Both the position numbers and the translations under genes were made by a program. From CAYINU01 sp964364855 (GTDB lineage Bacteria > Margulisbacteria > Marinamargulisbacteria > CAYINU01), in NCBI GenBank assembly GCA_964364855.1, contig CAYINU010000024.1, positions 1 through 21,420 on the forward strand: a stretch of 21,420 nt of DNA. Direction: 5' to 3'. Positions within the stretch are counted from its first letter, which is position 1; every line of letters starts with the position of its first letter. Under the pieces are notes generated by a model. It saw only the letters and a program-made list of their open reading frames with translations. It did no database searches and was not told where the DNA came from. Positions 6,480 through 13,884 of this stretch are shown here, one piece after another.

Positions 6480-7822
6480 GCGGTCCGCTGCACAGAAACC
6501 AAGCTGTCATGCTGACAGTGGATGGGCTTAAAGACAATGCGGACAGTACAACATGGTGGGGAAAAAAGCCGCTTTATGTGTCTTTTGCCTTGCCGGGGGA
6601 ACGAATCCGGGTGCGTATCGAAAAGGTCGAAAAGACCTACGCTGCCGGCAAATGTGTGGAGGTCGTCAGCGCCTCGCCGGATCGCGCCACTCCGCCATGC
6701 CCGGTTTTTGGGCGGTGTGGCGGCTGCCAAGTCCAGCACATGACGATGGCAGCCCAACACCGGTTCAAGGTCGATCGCCTACACGCCCTGCTAAGCCAAT
6801 CCGGATTTGAAGATGTGCCCCTTTTGCCCCTCAAAATCGGTCCCCAGTTGGGCTATCGCAACAAACTTCAGATGGCCCTGGAAAAGCGCTGGAACGGCAT
6901 TGTGATGGGCCTGTATGCCCGCTATTCCCAAGTTGTTGTCGATATCGACCATTGTCCCATTCAAAACGAGCCAATCAATGCGGTGTTAGCGCCGATTCGT
7001 ACCTTTTTTCAAACCACGCCGGACTTGGTCATTCATGATGCAAAAAAGGGTCGTCTGGGCCTTAAGCATGTGGTGATTCGTGTGGGCGCCGAGACGGGGG
7101 AAGTGATGGTCGCCCTGGTTACTTCGGCTCCCGATTTCCCCCAATCCGCCAAATGGGTAGCTGCACTCGGCCCGCAGGTGACCAGCCTGTTGCTCAACCA
7201 CAATCCCAACCCCGACAACGTCATTTTGGGTTCCCGAACCCAGGTGTTAGCCGGGACGGAGCGCATCACGGATCGTATTGGCGGTTTGCGGTTTGCGGTG
7301 TCCTTGCACAGTTTTTTACAATCCAACGCTGCTCAGACCGAAACGCTGTACGAAACCGTACGCGAATTGGCTGGTTTGCAGTCTACTGACACGGTCTGGG
7401 ACCTGTTTTGTGGGGTAGGGACCATCGGATTATTTTTGAGTCAGGATGTTCGGCAAGTTATCGGCGTGGATATCGTCCCCGAAGCGATCGCCGATGCCCA
7501 GCGAAACGCCATCGACAACGGTATTACCACTATCCGTTTTGTGGTGGGGGATGCTACTCAAATAGTGTCGCAATTACCTGCGCCGGATGTGATTGTGATG
7601 GATCCTCCTCGAGCAGGGCTTTCCGAATCTGTTATCACAACCATTGCCGGGAAAAAGCCACGACGGGTGGTGTATGTGTCCTGCAATCCGCAAACCCTCA
7701 TCCGCGATCTTGGACGGTTCCAGGCGCTGGGGTATCGACCCCAAATCATCCAGCCGGTGGATATGTTTGCGCAGACCACCCATTTGGAAGTGGGGGCTGT
7801 ACTAACGCCATCACATTTATAG
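6464..7822 (+). CDS. rlmD: 23S rRNA (uracil-C5)-methyltransferase, RlmD/RumA type
   Basis: The enzyme makes 5-methyluridine in 23S rRNA using SAM. An N-terminal TRAM domain (about 12-70) is followed by an iron-sulfur site with Cys79, Cys85, Cys88 (CPVFGRCGGC) and Cys164 (DHCP). The methyltransferase part has DLFCGVGTIGLF (313-324), MDPPRAG (379-385), catalytic Cys407 in VSCNPQTL, and Glu441 near the end. The four-Cys cluster separates RlmD/RlmCD-type enzymes from TrmA. ATG at 6464 has an excellent AGGAGGT site 7 bp upstream, inside the end of tlyA. A near-identical 110-bp part of this gene (7427-7536) reappears, damaged, at 8568-8675. RlmCD-like specificity for two uridines is possible. Confidence 0.93.
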   Translation: MAPELGGPLHRNQAVMLTVDGLKDNADSTTWWGKKPLYVSFALPGERIRVRIEKVEKTYAAGKCVEVVSASPDRATPPCPVFGRCGGCQVQHMTMAAQHRFKVDRLHALLSQSGFEDVPLLPLKIGPQLGYRNKLQMALEKRWNGIVMGLYARYSQVVVDIDHCPIQNEPINAVLAPIRTFFQTTPDLVIHDAKKGRLGLKHVVIRVGAETGEVMVALVTSAPDFPQSAKWVAALGPQVTSLLLNHNPNPDNVILGSRTQVLAGTERITDRIGGLRFAVSLHSFLQSNAAQTETLYETVRELAGLQSTDTVWDLFCGVGTIGLFLSQDVRQVIGVDIVPEAIADAQRNAIDNGITTIRFVVGDATQIVSQLPAPDVIVMDPPRAGLSESVITTIAGKKPRRVVYVSCNPQTLIRDLGRFQALGYRPQIIQPVDMFAQTTHLEVGAVLTPSHL

Positions 7823-7838
7823 ACAAGTCAAGGGTTGA

Positions 7839-7862
7839 TGTACACGATGTACAAGTTGTACA
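7839..7862. promoter_or_regulatory. TGTAC-repeat operator of the Phd/ParE-type TA operon
   Basis: TGTACAAGTTGTACA at 7848-7862 is a perfect 7-bp palindrome around a central G. A further TGTACA begins at 7839 and overlaps it in series. Tandem palindromes 30-55 bp upstream of an antitoxin start are where Phd/YefM proteins bind to repress their own operon. The -10 and -35 boxes are not clear. Confidence 0.6.
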
Positions 7863-7894
7863 GTATATACGATAAGGTAGGCTGGGAGGATTTC

Positions 7895-8149
7895 ATGGTA
7901 CGTGTATCGACTTCGGAAGCTAGAGAACAATTGTCCGATATTATTAATCGGGTGGCCTTTGGCAAAGAACGGCAAATATTAAGCCGCCGCGGTACCGATT
8001 TAGTTGCGGTTATTTCCATCGATGATTTGCACAAATTGGAAATGTTTGAGAATGCCGCAGACTTGGCCGATGCACGATCACAGTTGAAAATAGCCCAACA
8101 AAAAGGCACCAAGTCCTGGGATCAAATTAAAATAGAAGCAGGTCTCTAG
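7895..8149 (+). CDS. Phd/YefM-family antitoxin
   Basis: This is the labile antitoxin of a type II TA pair; the N-terminal part binds DNA and the C-terminal part wraps the toxin. The 84 residues begin MVRVSTSEAREQLSDIINRVAFG and continue LSRRGTDLVAVISIDDLHKLE, the standard Phd/YefM pattern (S-x-x-(E/A)-x-R-x-x-(F/L)-x-x-(L/I)-x-x-x-V ... R-x-G-x-x-x-A-V-(I/L)). ATG at 7895 is preceded by GGGAGG with good spacing. The toxin gene follows on the same strand but is separated by a 125-bp palindromic element. The stop codon TAG (8147-8149) is the first triplet of that element, so the native C-terminus may have been altered. Confidence 0.9.
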   Translation: MVRVSTSEAREQLSDIINRVAFGKERQILSRRGTDLVAVISIDDLHKLEMFENAADLADARSQLKIAQQKGTKSWDQIKIEAGL

Positions 8150-8273
8150 GGCGTGTCCCCATTTGATAGATGCAAGGCAAGTGGCAGCAAAAAAACCGGA
8201 GTTTACTTGCCGTAAATGAGGATTTTTTTGACTGACACTTAACGCCGCAGATGCAAATGAGGACACGCCTTAG
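8146..8273. repeat. palindromic TA-flanked element, copy B, inside the TA operon
   Basis: The outer ends are CTAGGGCGTGTCCCCATTTG (8146-8165) and, on the other strand, CTAAGGCGTGTCCTCATTTG (8273-8254), agreeing at 18 of 20 positions. The centre is also palindromic: AGTGGCAGCAAAAAAACC faces GGATTTTTTTGACTGACACT around a GGCAAGT/ACTTGCC stem. The copy at 1777-1900 shares the arms but not the centre. TA borders both ends. The element lies precisely between the antitoxin and toxin reading frames. Confidence 0.75.
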
Positions 8274-8274
8274 T

Positions 8275-8538
8275 GTGAACCTGTACCAGGTCGAGGTAAC
8301 CTCTCGGGCTGAAAAAAGTTTTAAAAAATTACCTCCAGACATTCAGCGGCGTATTGCGCGAAAAATTGACCTTTTAGTTCACAACCCTCGACCGGTAGGT
8401 GTTGTGAAATTGTCGGGAGAAGACTCCATTTATCGCTTGCGTGAAGGTGACTATCGCATCTGTTATGCCATTCAGGACAAGGTTCTTTTAGTTCTTGTTG
8501 TAAAAATTACCCATCGTCGCGAAGTCTACCGGGACTAG
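8275..8538 (+). CDS. RelE/ParE-superfamily toxin
   Basis: This is the toxin of the pair with the Phd/YefM gene; such toxins cleave mRNA on the ribosome (RelE/YoeB type) or block gyrase (ParE type). From GTG at 8275 the 87 residues read YQVEVTSRAEKSFKKLP, then IQRRIARKIDLL, then GVVKLSGEDSIYRLREGDYR, then ICYAIQDKVLLVLVVKITHR. This is the full RelE fold pattern including the basic -R-x-G-(D/x)-Y-R- strand and the terminal I-x-H-R. I prefer GTG at 8275 because GAGGA lies 9 bp upstream; the earlier in-frame ATGs at 8251 and 8257 lie inside the palindromic element. That element therefore supplies the ribosome binding site. Confidence 0.88.
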   Translation: MNLYQVEVTSRAEKSFKKLPPDIQRRIARKIDLLVHNPRPVGVVKLSGEDSIYRLREGDYRICYAIQDKVLLVLVVKITHRREVYRD

Positions 8539-8567
8539 TTTACGAAAGCCCCATGCACGCGGTATTG

Positions 8568-8789
8568 GGATTATTTTTGAGTCAGGATGTTCGGCAAGTT
8601 ATCGGCGGATATCGTCCCCGAAGCGATCGCTGATGCCCAGCGAAACGCCATCGACAACGGTATTACCACTATCCGCGCGATTTGACCCGCTTCCGAGCGC
8701 TCGGGTATCTCCCACAGCGCATCCAACCTGTCGACATGTTCGCCCAAACCACCCACCTGGAAGTGGTCGTGGTGCTGGAATTGAATTAA
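8568..8789 (+). pseudogene. scarred duplicate of the rlmD 3' end
   Basis: Positions 8568-8675 are nearly identical to 7427-7536 of rlmD, with a 2-bp loss and one C/T change. The copy then jumps, at a shared ATCCG, to sequence equivalent to the last 120 bp of rlmD. That second part is clearly diverged but keeps the frame (ending RIQPVDMFAQTTHLEV...VLELN, stop at 8787-8789). The catalytic Cys region is deleted, so it cannot be functional. The mixture of a recent copy and an old homologue shows recombination around the intervening TA genes. Confidence 0.8.
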
Positions 8790-8794
8790 TCTCC

Positions 8795-8829
8795 TTGTCA
8801 TTGCTTCTTAAATTGAGTAGATTAAGTGT
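8795..8829 (+). promoter_or_regulatory. sigma-70-like promoter placing the start site at the ATG
   Basis: TTGTCA (8795-8800, 5 of 6 to consensus) and TAGATT (8818-8823, 4 of 6) are 17 bp apart. The ATG at 8830 follows the -10 box by only 6 bp, so transcription should begin at or next to the start codon. There is no room for a Shine-Dalgarno sequence. Confidence 0.55.
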
Positions 8830-9093
8830 ATGAAATACACGTATGGTATTCATGCCAGAGCGCGTATCCTGGAAAGAGGAATTTCGCTAAAAGCTGTTGA
8901 TCACGTGCTATCAGAAAACACTGAAAAAATGGTTGTGCCGAGTAAATCTGATCCAGAAATTGAATTGGTTTTAGGTGTGTTTGAAGGAAGAGGATATGCT
9001 GTAATTGTGAATCGACATTCTTACAAAATTGTGACGGTCAGACGTGCACAGCCGAGCGAGGAAAAAAGATTGAAAGGAGAAGGCCTGTTATGA
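8830..9093 (+). CDS. DUF4258-family protein, probable toxin
   Basis: An 87-residue protein beginning YGIHARARILERGISLKAVDHVL and continuing GVFEGRGYAVIVNRHSYKIV and TVRRAQPSE. The 'H-x-R-x-R-(I/M)-x-E-R-G-I-x-x-x-x-V-x-x-(V/A)-L' opening and the later two strands fit DUF4258, which shares the BrnT/RelE-like fold and is often found beside small antitoxin-like genes. Its stop overlaps the next start by 4 bp (ATGA), the usual sign of a translationally coupled TA pair. There is no ribosome binding site, and the promoter upstream predicts a leaderless message. Toxic activity is inferred from family and arrangement, not visible directly. Confidence 0.7.
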   Translation: MKYTYGIHARARILERGISLKAVDHVLSENTEKMVVPSKSDPEIELVLGVFEGRGYAVIVNRHSYKIVTVRRAQPSEEKRLKGEGLL

Positions 9094-9362
9094 AGAACAT
9101 CAAATTTGATCCCAAAGAGAAAAGTAAAAAACTAATGCAGCAGGCCGGCTATTTTGATCAGGTAGATAGCGAATTAGAATTTGACTTTGACAAGCGACAA
9201 GTGCTGCGCGGAGAGGCCAAGCGTGTCAACATTTTACTGCCGGAGTCCATTTACAATCTTGCGTTGTCCATCGGAAATACTGCCGGAACCGGCTACCAAA
9301 ATGCGTTGAAAATGGCCATTGTAATCGGCCTCAACGAATTGCGGTTAAAGGTAAAGCAATAA
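9090..9362 (+). CDS. ribbon-helix-helix-like antitoxin partner
   Basis: A 90-residue protein. The first 45 residues are charged and probably disordered (FDPKEKSKKLMQQAGYFD, then SELEFDFDKRQ). The rest, KRVNILLPESIYNLALSIG followed by GTGYQNALKMAIVIGLNEL, has the strand-helix-helix pattern of CopG/Arc-like DNA-binding proteins with G-x-(G)-Y between the helices. AAAGGAGAAGG provides a strong ribosome binding site inside the upstream gene, and the start overlaps that gene's stop. An acidic, flexible N-terminal arm that could cover the toxin plus a DNA-binding end fits an antitoxin, although the domain order is the reverse of the commonest one. The family name is not certain. Confidence 0.65.
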   Translation: MKNIKFDPKEKSKKLMQQAGYFDQVDSELEFDFDKRQVLRGEAKRVNILLPESIYNLALSIGNTAGTGYQNALKMAIVIGLNELRLKVKQ

Positions 9363-9376
9363 CACGGGATCCTTGC

Positions 9377-10999
9377 CTAAACTTTCTTGCCCAGTGCTTC
9401 AGTGAGTTGTTTGAGAGGCTCAGAAATGTCCCTGTCGTTGAGATGGACGTTGATGATATATAACTGAGTATCATCAGCCAATGCCGTTTGCATGGCCTGC
9501 TGAAAGTCTTTTTCGGATGTTGCCTGGATGCCCGTTCCACTACCCAGAACTTCGCAGATTTTTTCGTAGTGCCAATTGAGGACATCATTAAACGGACCAT
9601 CGAGCATGGGTCTTTCAGTGCCGTAGCCGTTGTTATTGAGAATCACGACAATGGGATTGAGCCCAAACCGGATGCTGGTGGACAATTCCATCCCGGTCAT
9701 CTGGAAAGCGCCGTCGCCAACTAGGCAAATGGTACGTCGCTTGGGCAAGGCCAATTGCGCGCCGATGCTGCCGGGTACCGAAAACCCCAATGAGGCATAA
9801 TAAGCGGGTGCGATGAAGCGGGTTTCGTGTTCGATCACCAATTGGGCTGCGCCAAACAAGGCATCCCCGGGATCGGCCAAGATAATGTGTTGTCCGGTAA
9901 TCATGTGATTCAGGCACTCAAACATCCGATTGACCGATACTTGCTTGTCTTCGGCTAAAAAAGTGGCAGGCTTTTGGGGACGTGGAATCTCGGGAGTGGG
10001 GCGTCGTTTGAGAGTGGCGTTGGCCAATCCGGCCATGACGTCTTTGATCGAAATATGCTCATATTGGTGAAACCCCATTGACGTGCGTTCCTGACTGACA
10101 GAAATAACGCGGGATTCTTCAAAATGGGAGGTGTAAATGCCCAAATTGATGTCGGTTCGCAATGCACCCAACATCAGCACGCAGTCACTTTTTTCCATAT
10201 ACGCTTGGATGCCGGGGCGGGACATAGCACCTTCGTAGACGCCCATGTACAGGGGATGAGACTCGGGGATAACGGACTTTCCCAAAATGGTGGTGGCTAC
10301 CGGAATTTGGGTTTTTTCTGCAAATTTGAGTAAAAGTGGCTGGAGACGAAACCGGTGGATTTCCACGCCGGCCAGGATCACCGGATGTTGGGCGGTATTG
10401 ACCCGCTCTTCCAGTTCGTTGATGGCTTCGTGCAATACCAGAGGATCGGCTTCGGGAGCCAGTTCCACTGGGGTTAAGGATGGCGTAATTTCCATATCCA
10501 CCATATCCCGTGGAAGCTCCAAATACACGGGACGTTTGCGAGTGGTTGCGATATGTAGCAACCGATCGATTTCGGCTGCCGCGGTATGGGGGCTGTTGAT
10601 GATGGCCGATGCGGCAGTGATGTGTTCAAAAACCGACTTTTGGGTGTCAAAGGTATTCACTCGGTGGTGAAGCAATGGATCGTTGGCTCTTTCTTTGATG
10701 CCCGGTGCGCCACTGATAATAAGCACCGGAGACTTTTCCGCAAAAGCCTCGGCAGTCGTATTGACGACTTTGAATCCCCCCACTGTATAGGTGACCACGA
10801 CGACGCCAAGTCCGCGGATCCGGCCATAGACGTCTGCCGCAAAGCCAGCACCTTGCTCGTCGCAGGTATTGACAACCTTTAATGGGCTGTCTTCCAGACG
10901 TTTAAAAAAGGTCAGAACAAAGTCGCCCGGCACCCCAAAAATATGTTCGGTGCCATAAGAGCGGATCCGATCAATGAGGTACTGGGCGACAGTGGCCAT
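9377..10999 (-). CDS. thiamine-diphosphate-dependent 2-oxoacid decarboxylase (pyruvate/indolepyruvate type)
   Basis: A cytoplasmic enzyme removing CO2 from a 2-oxoacid to give an aldehyde. The 540 residues are the usual length with the three-domain layout. The activating Glu is Glu48 in CDEQGAGFAAD; the paired histidines of pyruvate/indolepyruvate decarboxylases are His111-His112 in LLHHRV. The cofactor motif runs from GDG (428-430) to NN (455-456), and Glu462 in YGTERPM is the C-terminal active-site acid. These three features separate it from acetolactate synthase. Whether it prefers pyruvate, phenylpyruvate or indolepyruvate cannot be read. It begins 7 bp after the stop of the Met/His-rich peptide gene on the same strand, so the two form an operon transcribed from about 11300. 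It has no strong ribosome binding site of its own. Confidence 0.9.
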   Translation of the reverse strand: MATVAQYLIDRIRSYGTEHIFGVPGDFVLTFFKRLEDSPLKVVNTCDEQGAGFAADVYGRIRGLGVVVVTYTVGGFKVVNTTAEAFAEKSPVLIISGAPGIKERANDPLLHHRVNTFDTQKSVFEHITAASAIINSPHTAAAEIDRLLHIATTRKRPVYLELPRDMVDMEITPSLTPVELAPEADPLVLHEAINELEERVNTAQHPVILAGVEIHRFRLQPLLLKFAEKTQIPVATTILGKSVIPESHPLYMGVYEGAMSRPGIQAYMEKSDCVLMLGALRTDINLGIYTSHFEESRVISVSQERTSMGFHQYEHISIKDVMAGLANATLKRRPTPEIPRPQKPATFLAEDKQVSVNRMFECLNHMITGQHIILADPGDALFGAAQLVIEHETRFIAPAYYASLGFSVPGSIGAQLALPKRRTICLVGDGAFQMTGMELSTSIRFGLNPIVVILNNNGYGTERPMLDGPFNDVLNWHYEKICEVLGSGTGIQATSEKDFQQAMQTALADDTQLYIINVHLNDRDISEPLKQLTEALGKKV

Positions 11000-11006
11000 T
11001 GGTTAG

Positions 11007-11285
11007 TTAGTATGAACTTTCTGGAGCAGGAGAGGTGTGGGTTTTGTCTGCGGAATCCATTTTGTCTTTGCAACAGGCATCCTTCATTTTGCCGCCCATG
11101 CCGTCTTTCATATGATGATGCATGCCTTGCCCCATCATACCGTCCTTCATATTTTGGCCCATGGGGTATTTTTCCATCATTCGGCCTGTCATGCAGGCTT
11201 TTTGGTAATGACCATATCCCAAAAATGCAACCGCAATAAACAGCAAGATAATGGCGGTCCAGATCCACTTGATTTGCTTTTCCAT
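11007..11285 (-). CDS. membrane-anchored Met/His/Cys-rich small protein, putative metal binder
   Basis: 92 residues from ATG at 11285, chosen because GGAGG lies 5 bp upstream. Residues 6-25 (KWIWTAIILLFIAVAFLGYG) form one membrane helix. The remaining part, likely outside the cytoplasmic membrane, is packed with Met, His, Cys and Lys: MTGRMMEKYPMGQ, then MMGQGMHHHMKDGMGG, then MKDACCKDKMD. Met/His clusters of this type bind copper or silver ions in known periplasmic metal-handling proteins, so copper binding is a reasonable inference. I recognise no named family. The protein is the first gene of the operon with the decarboxylase. A longer in-frame reading to 11438 exists but has no signal for starting there. 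The 244 bp upstream hold nothing else I can support. Confidence 0.75.
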   Translation of the reverse strand: MEKQIKWIWTAIILLFIAVAFLGYGHYQKACMTGRMMEKYPMGQNMKDGMMGQGMHHHMKDGMGGKMKDACCKDKMDSADKTHTSPAPESSY

Positions 11286-11529
11286 ACGAACCTCCGGAAA
11301 CTGAATTAGGGAGAAGTTGACTTTTAGAGCCTTGCGCATAAACATACCCAATATCCCATTAAAAAGCAAACAACTGCAGGAATGTTTGCGCTTTGCATTC
11401 ACGTGGGAGCAACACATTTCTAAAATGATTCTTGCCAATCCCTAACTTTCCTAGTACTTTAACGGCTTAATTTTCCTGTTTTGACGGTATTTTTGCTGCG
11501 TTCCTGTAGCGTTGTTTGGAGGAATAAAT

Positions 11530-13878
11530 ATGTTTTGTGCATTGGTCGGGGGCTCAGTACCCATAGTTACCCAGGGTGTAAGGCGATTCGGGCCAGGTGC
11601 CAGTCAGGCTGCAAGACAAGTTATGCCCAGTCTTCCCGCAGCTGCGGGAAATGCCGTCAGGCGATTAAGTTCATCACTCGCAAGCGGCGAGGCGACGCAG
11701 TCGGCGACAGCCGTTGCATTTTCTGAGCCGGCCAGAGGGGTGCCTACCCGACGTGTCATGTTGCCAGACGCACCATTACCGTTGGTTGTTCGACGATCCG
11801 TTTCATCTGAGCCCCCAGTTGGTCCAGGGCCTGCCTTGGTCTCAGATAGGAGCGTCAAAATCATGTTGACTCTTCGAGATTGGGTGCAATCTCTCTTTGG
11901 AGGCCTGATCAATGGCGATGATTATCGGGCATTATATTCCGTTATTTGTGAATTGGCAGACCCAGATCGTCATTGGGTGGAAGTGGCGGGTGGTACAAAA
12001 TGGGAGGTTCCCGCTCGAAATGGAGAACTTCCTACCCATCTATTAACCCTTTTTAGAGGCGAGCTTAAAAAAGTTGTGTTAAACAGAGGAGATTGTGCTT
12101 TCGGTCTCAAATATCATGATGCCCTTTCTCAATTTGCATTGGCTGTCCATCTGCGTGATACCAAGACGATGCAACGCCTTTTTGAATCCCAAAATGTTCA
12201 TGAGCGGCGGGCTTTTGCATTGTTGGCCAGCCATGCGTTAGGCAACACGACGATCACAGAAGCCATGCTCAGCCTTTATGCCAATCCTGATGAGTTGGCC
12301 GACTTTCTGCTCAAAGCATTGGATGCGCTACAACTACCCCAATTTCCGGACACTGTTTATCCGGGGCTCAAAAGTGCCAACGGAGTTGAGGATCCGCAGT
12401 TGGCAGGGTCTGTAGTTCGCCGCTTTGCCTCGAAGGCCCAGCAACGCGGGGTCAATGTTGGGGGGCTAAAGTTTTCTTGTCATACCCATGACTCGCTTGG
12501 GTTGGCGGTACCGACATACCAGAACTTTGTTGGCGCATGTTGGCAGGCAGGAATGACGCCCGTTATTCATGTTTCATTGCCCCCGTTTGATGGGGGAAAT
12601 GCGCAACCTGATATGATCGACACTCTGGATGCGCTGGGTATTCCGGTTTCGAAGTCCGACCGCCGGCTTGCCAAGGGTTTTTACGAAGTCGCGAGACCGA
12701 TTTTTGATCGGTGGACGGCTGCCATGTCCGGAAGTACATCCCTTACACCGGAAATGGCGGATCTGGTCAGAAGATCAAAATTGCCCGGGGGGATGATGGG
12801 CACTCTTATTCCTCAGGTGAGAACCCTATTTGATTCGACCCGGCCCCATGTGACTACTGAAGGCCTGGTGAATTTGCGTTCTCTATTGGGATTGGAGAAC
12901 TTCCCGACGGAACCGCAACGGCTGACATACCATGACTTTCTCAGAGCGTGTCTTTACATGATGGGAAAGCTGGGTGAGGACACACAGGTCATCGATGTCA
13001 CGCCGGCTTCTCAGGCCAAAGGTGCAACGGCAGTAAACCAGGTAGTGCAGGTTGCAACTGGAAAAGGGTATAGCACGACAGCTTATACCTCCAGTTTCAC
13101 TGAATACGTGTTACAGCAGGACACTAACAAAGTAAGACCATCCATACGACAAGCGCTGGTCGACACCTGGTTTGATCAGAAACGAACGACTTTTACCAAT
13201 CTTCCGCAGGATTTAGTGGATGTACTCCGTAAATGTGGAGGTAACAGGCAGCAAGCGGATCACATCATAAAGGGGTATCCTCATCTGCAAGTGGTTTTGC
13301 AAGCTGCGACCGTTAAAGACACCCATGATGCTCCTGCTCGGAAAGCCACTGTAAAAGATCTACTTGATCTTGTCGCTCCTGCGGTATCTCAATATTCCGA
13401 AGAAGAAGCCCGAGGATTATTAAAAGTTTGCCAAGAAGAATGGCAACGCATGAAAACAGAAGGCTCGATCGAGACAAGGTTTCCCGAGCTATTTTCAGAC
13501 TGGGAAAAGGCTACCCGGATCGTCAAAAAAGCCGAAGCAGAAGGCCATCTCGACCGAATTTCGAAATTGATCGGGTATCCTTTCACGAGATTGGAGGCTG
13601 CGACGATGGTTGCGACACTCCCGGACGAGGTTGGGGCATATATGCTGGAACATTATGGAAACAGCACGAAATTCCCCCCGCAAGCTCCTCAGTTTAAGAC
13701 CCCCCAAGCGTTTGATGCGGCTCGGAAGCGGTTTGAGGAGTCGCTAAAACCCCAAAGAACCGAAGCGATGAAAATGGCCGAAAGAGACGCGGTTACTCGT
13801 GCCAACATTCATTTGCATGGAGGCTATGCCGGCGACCCAGATATTCTTGCCGGATACTCTGAGGCTGCGCTAGCATAG
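11530..13878 (+). CDS. divergent pyruvate/oxaloacetate carboxyltransferase-like protein
   Basis: 782 residues from ATG at 11530, 7 bp after GGAGG. Residues 1-105 are low-complexity, rich in Ala, Pro, Arg and Ser. From about 110 the protein follows the PycB/OadA carboxyltransferase barrel: LTLRDWVQSL (family: DTTLRDAHQSL), VEVAGGTKWE (family: LEVWGGATFD), LNRGDCAFG (family: LLRGQN-x-x-G), a putative carbamyl-lysine Lys281 in GLKSANG (family: IKDMAG), metal ligands His318 and His320 in CHTHDSLG, KLPGGMMG at 417-424 and DVTPASQAKG at 489-498. The first Asp of DTTLRD, a metal ligand in the family, is replaced by Met. No biotin carboxylase domain is present. An EAMKM motif lies 34 residues from the end but without a biotinyl-domain context. 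Function is unknown; it may be a pseudoenzyme or an enzyme with altered chemistry. Confidence 0.8.
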   Translation: MFCALVGGSVPIVTQGVRRFGPGASQAARQVMPSLPAAAGNAVRRLSSSLASGEATQSATAVAFSEPARGVPTRRVMLPDAPLPLVVRRSVSSEPPVGPGPALVSDRSVKIMLTLRDWVQSLFGGLINGDDYRALYSVICELADPDRHWVEVAGGTKWEVPARNGELPTHLLTLFRGELKKVVLNRGDCAFGLKYHDALSQFALAVHLRDTKTMQRLFESQNVHERRAFALLASHALGNTTITEAMLSLYANPDELADFLLKALDALQLPQFPDTVYPGLKSANGVEDPQLAGSVVRRFASKAQQRGVNVGGLKFSCHTHDSLGLAVPTYQNFVGACWQAGMTPVIHVSLPPFDGGNAQPDMIDTLDALGIPVSKSDRRLAKGFYEVARPIFDRWTAAMSGSTSLTPEMADLVRRSKLPGGMMGTLIPQVRTLFDSTRPHVTTEGLVNLRSLLGLENFPTEPQRLTYHDFLRACLYMMGKLGEDTQVIDVTPASQAKGATAVNQVVQVATGKGYSTTAYTSSFTEYVLQQDTNKVRPSIRQALVDTWFDQKRTTFTNLPQDLVDVLRKCGGNRQQADHIIKGYPHLQVVLQAATVKDTHDAPARKATVKDLLDLVAPAVSQYSEEEARGLLKVCQEEWQRMKTEGSIETRFPELFSDWEKATRIVKKAEAEGHLDRISKLIGYPFTRLEAATMVATLPDEVGAYMLEHYGNSTKFPPQAPQFKTPQAFDAARKRFEESLKPQRTEAMKMAERDAVTRANIHLHGGYAGDPDILAGYSEAALA

Positions 13879-13884
13879 CACCTC

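Noticed and set aside
7408..7875. Plus-strand ORF of 155 codons inside rlmD in another frame
   Set aside because: Cys/Arg-rich shadow frame; the overlapping rlmD frame has all catalytic motifs.
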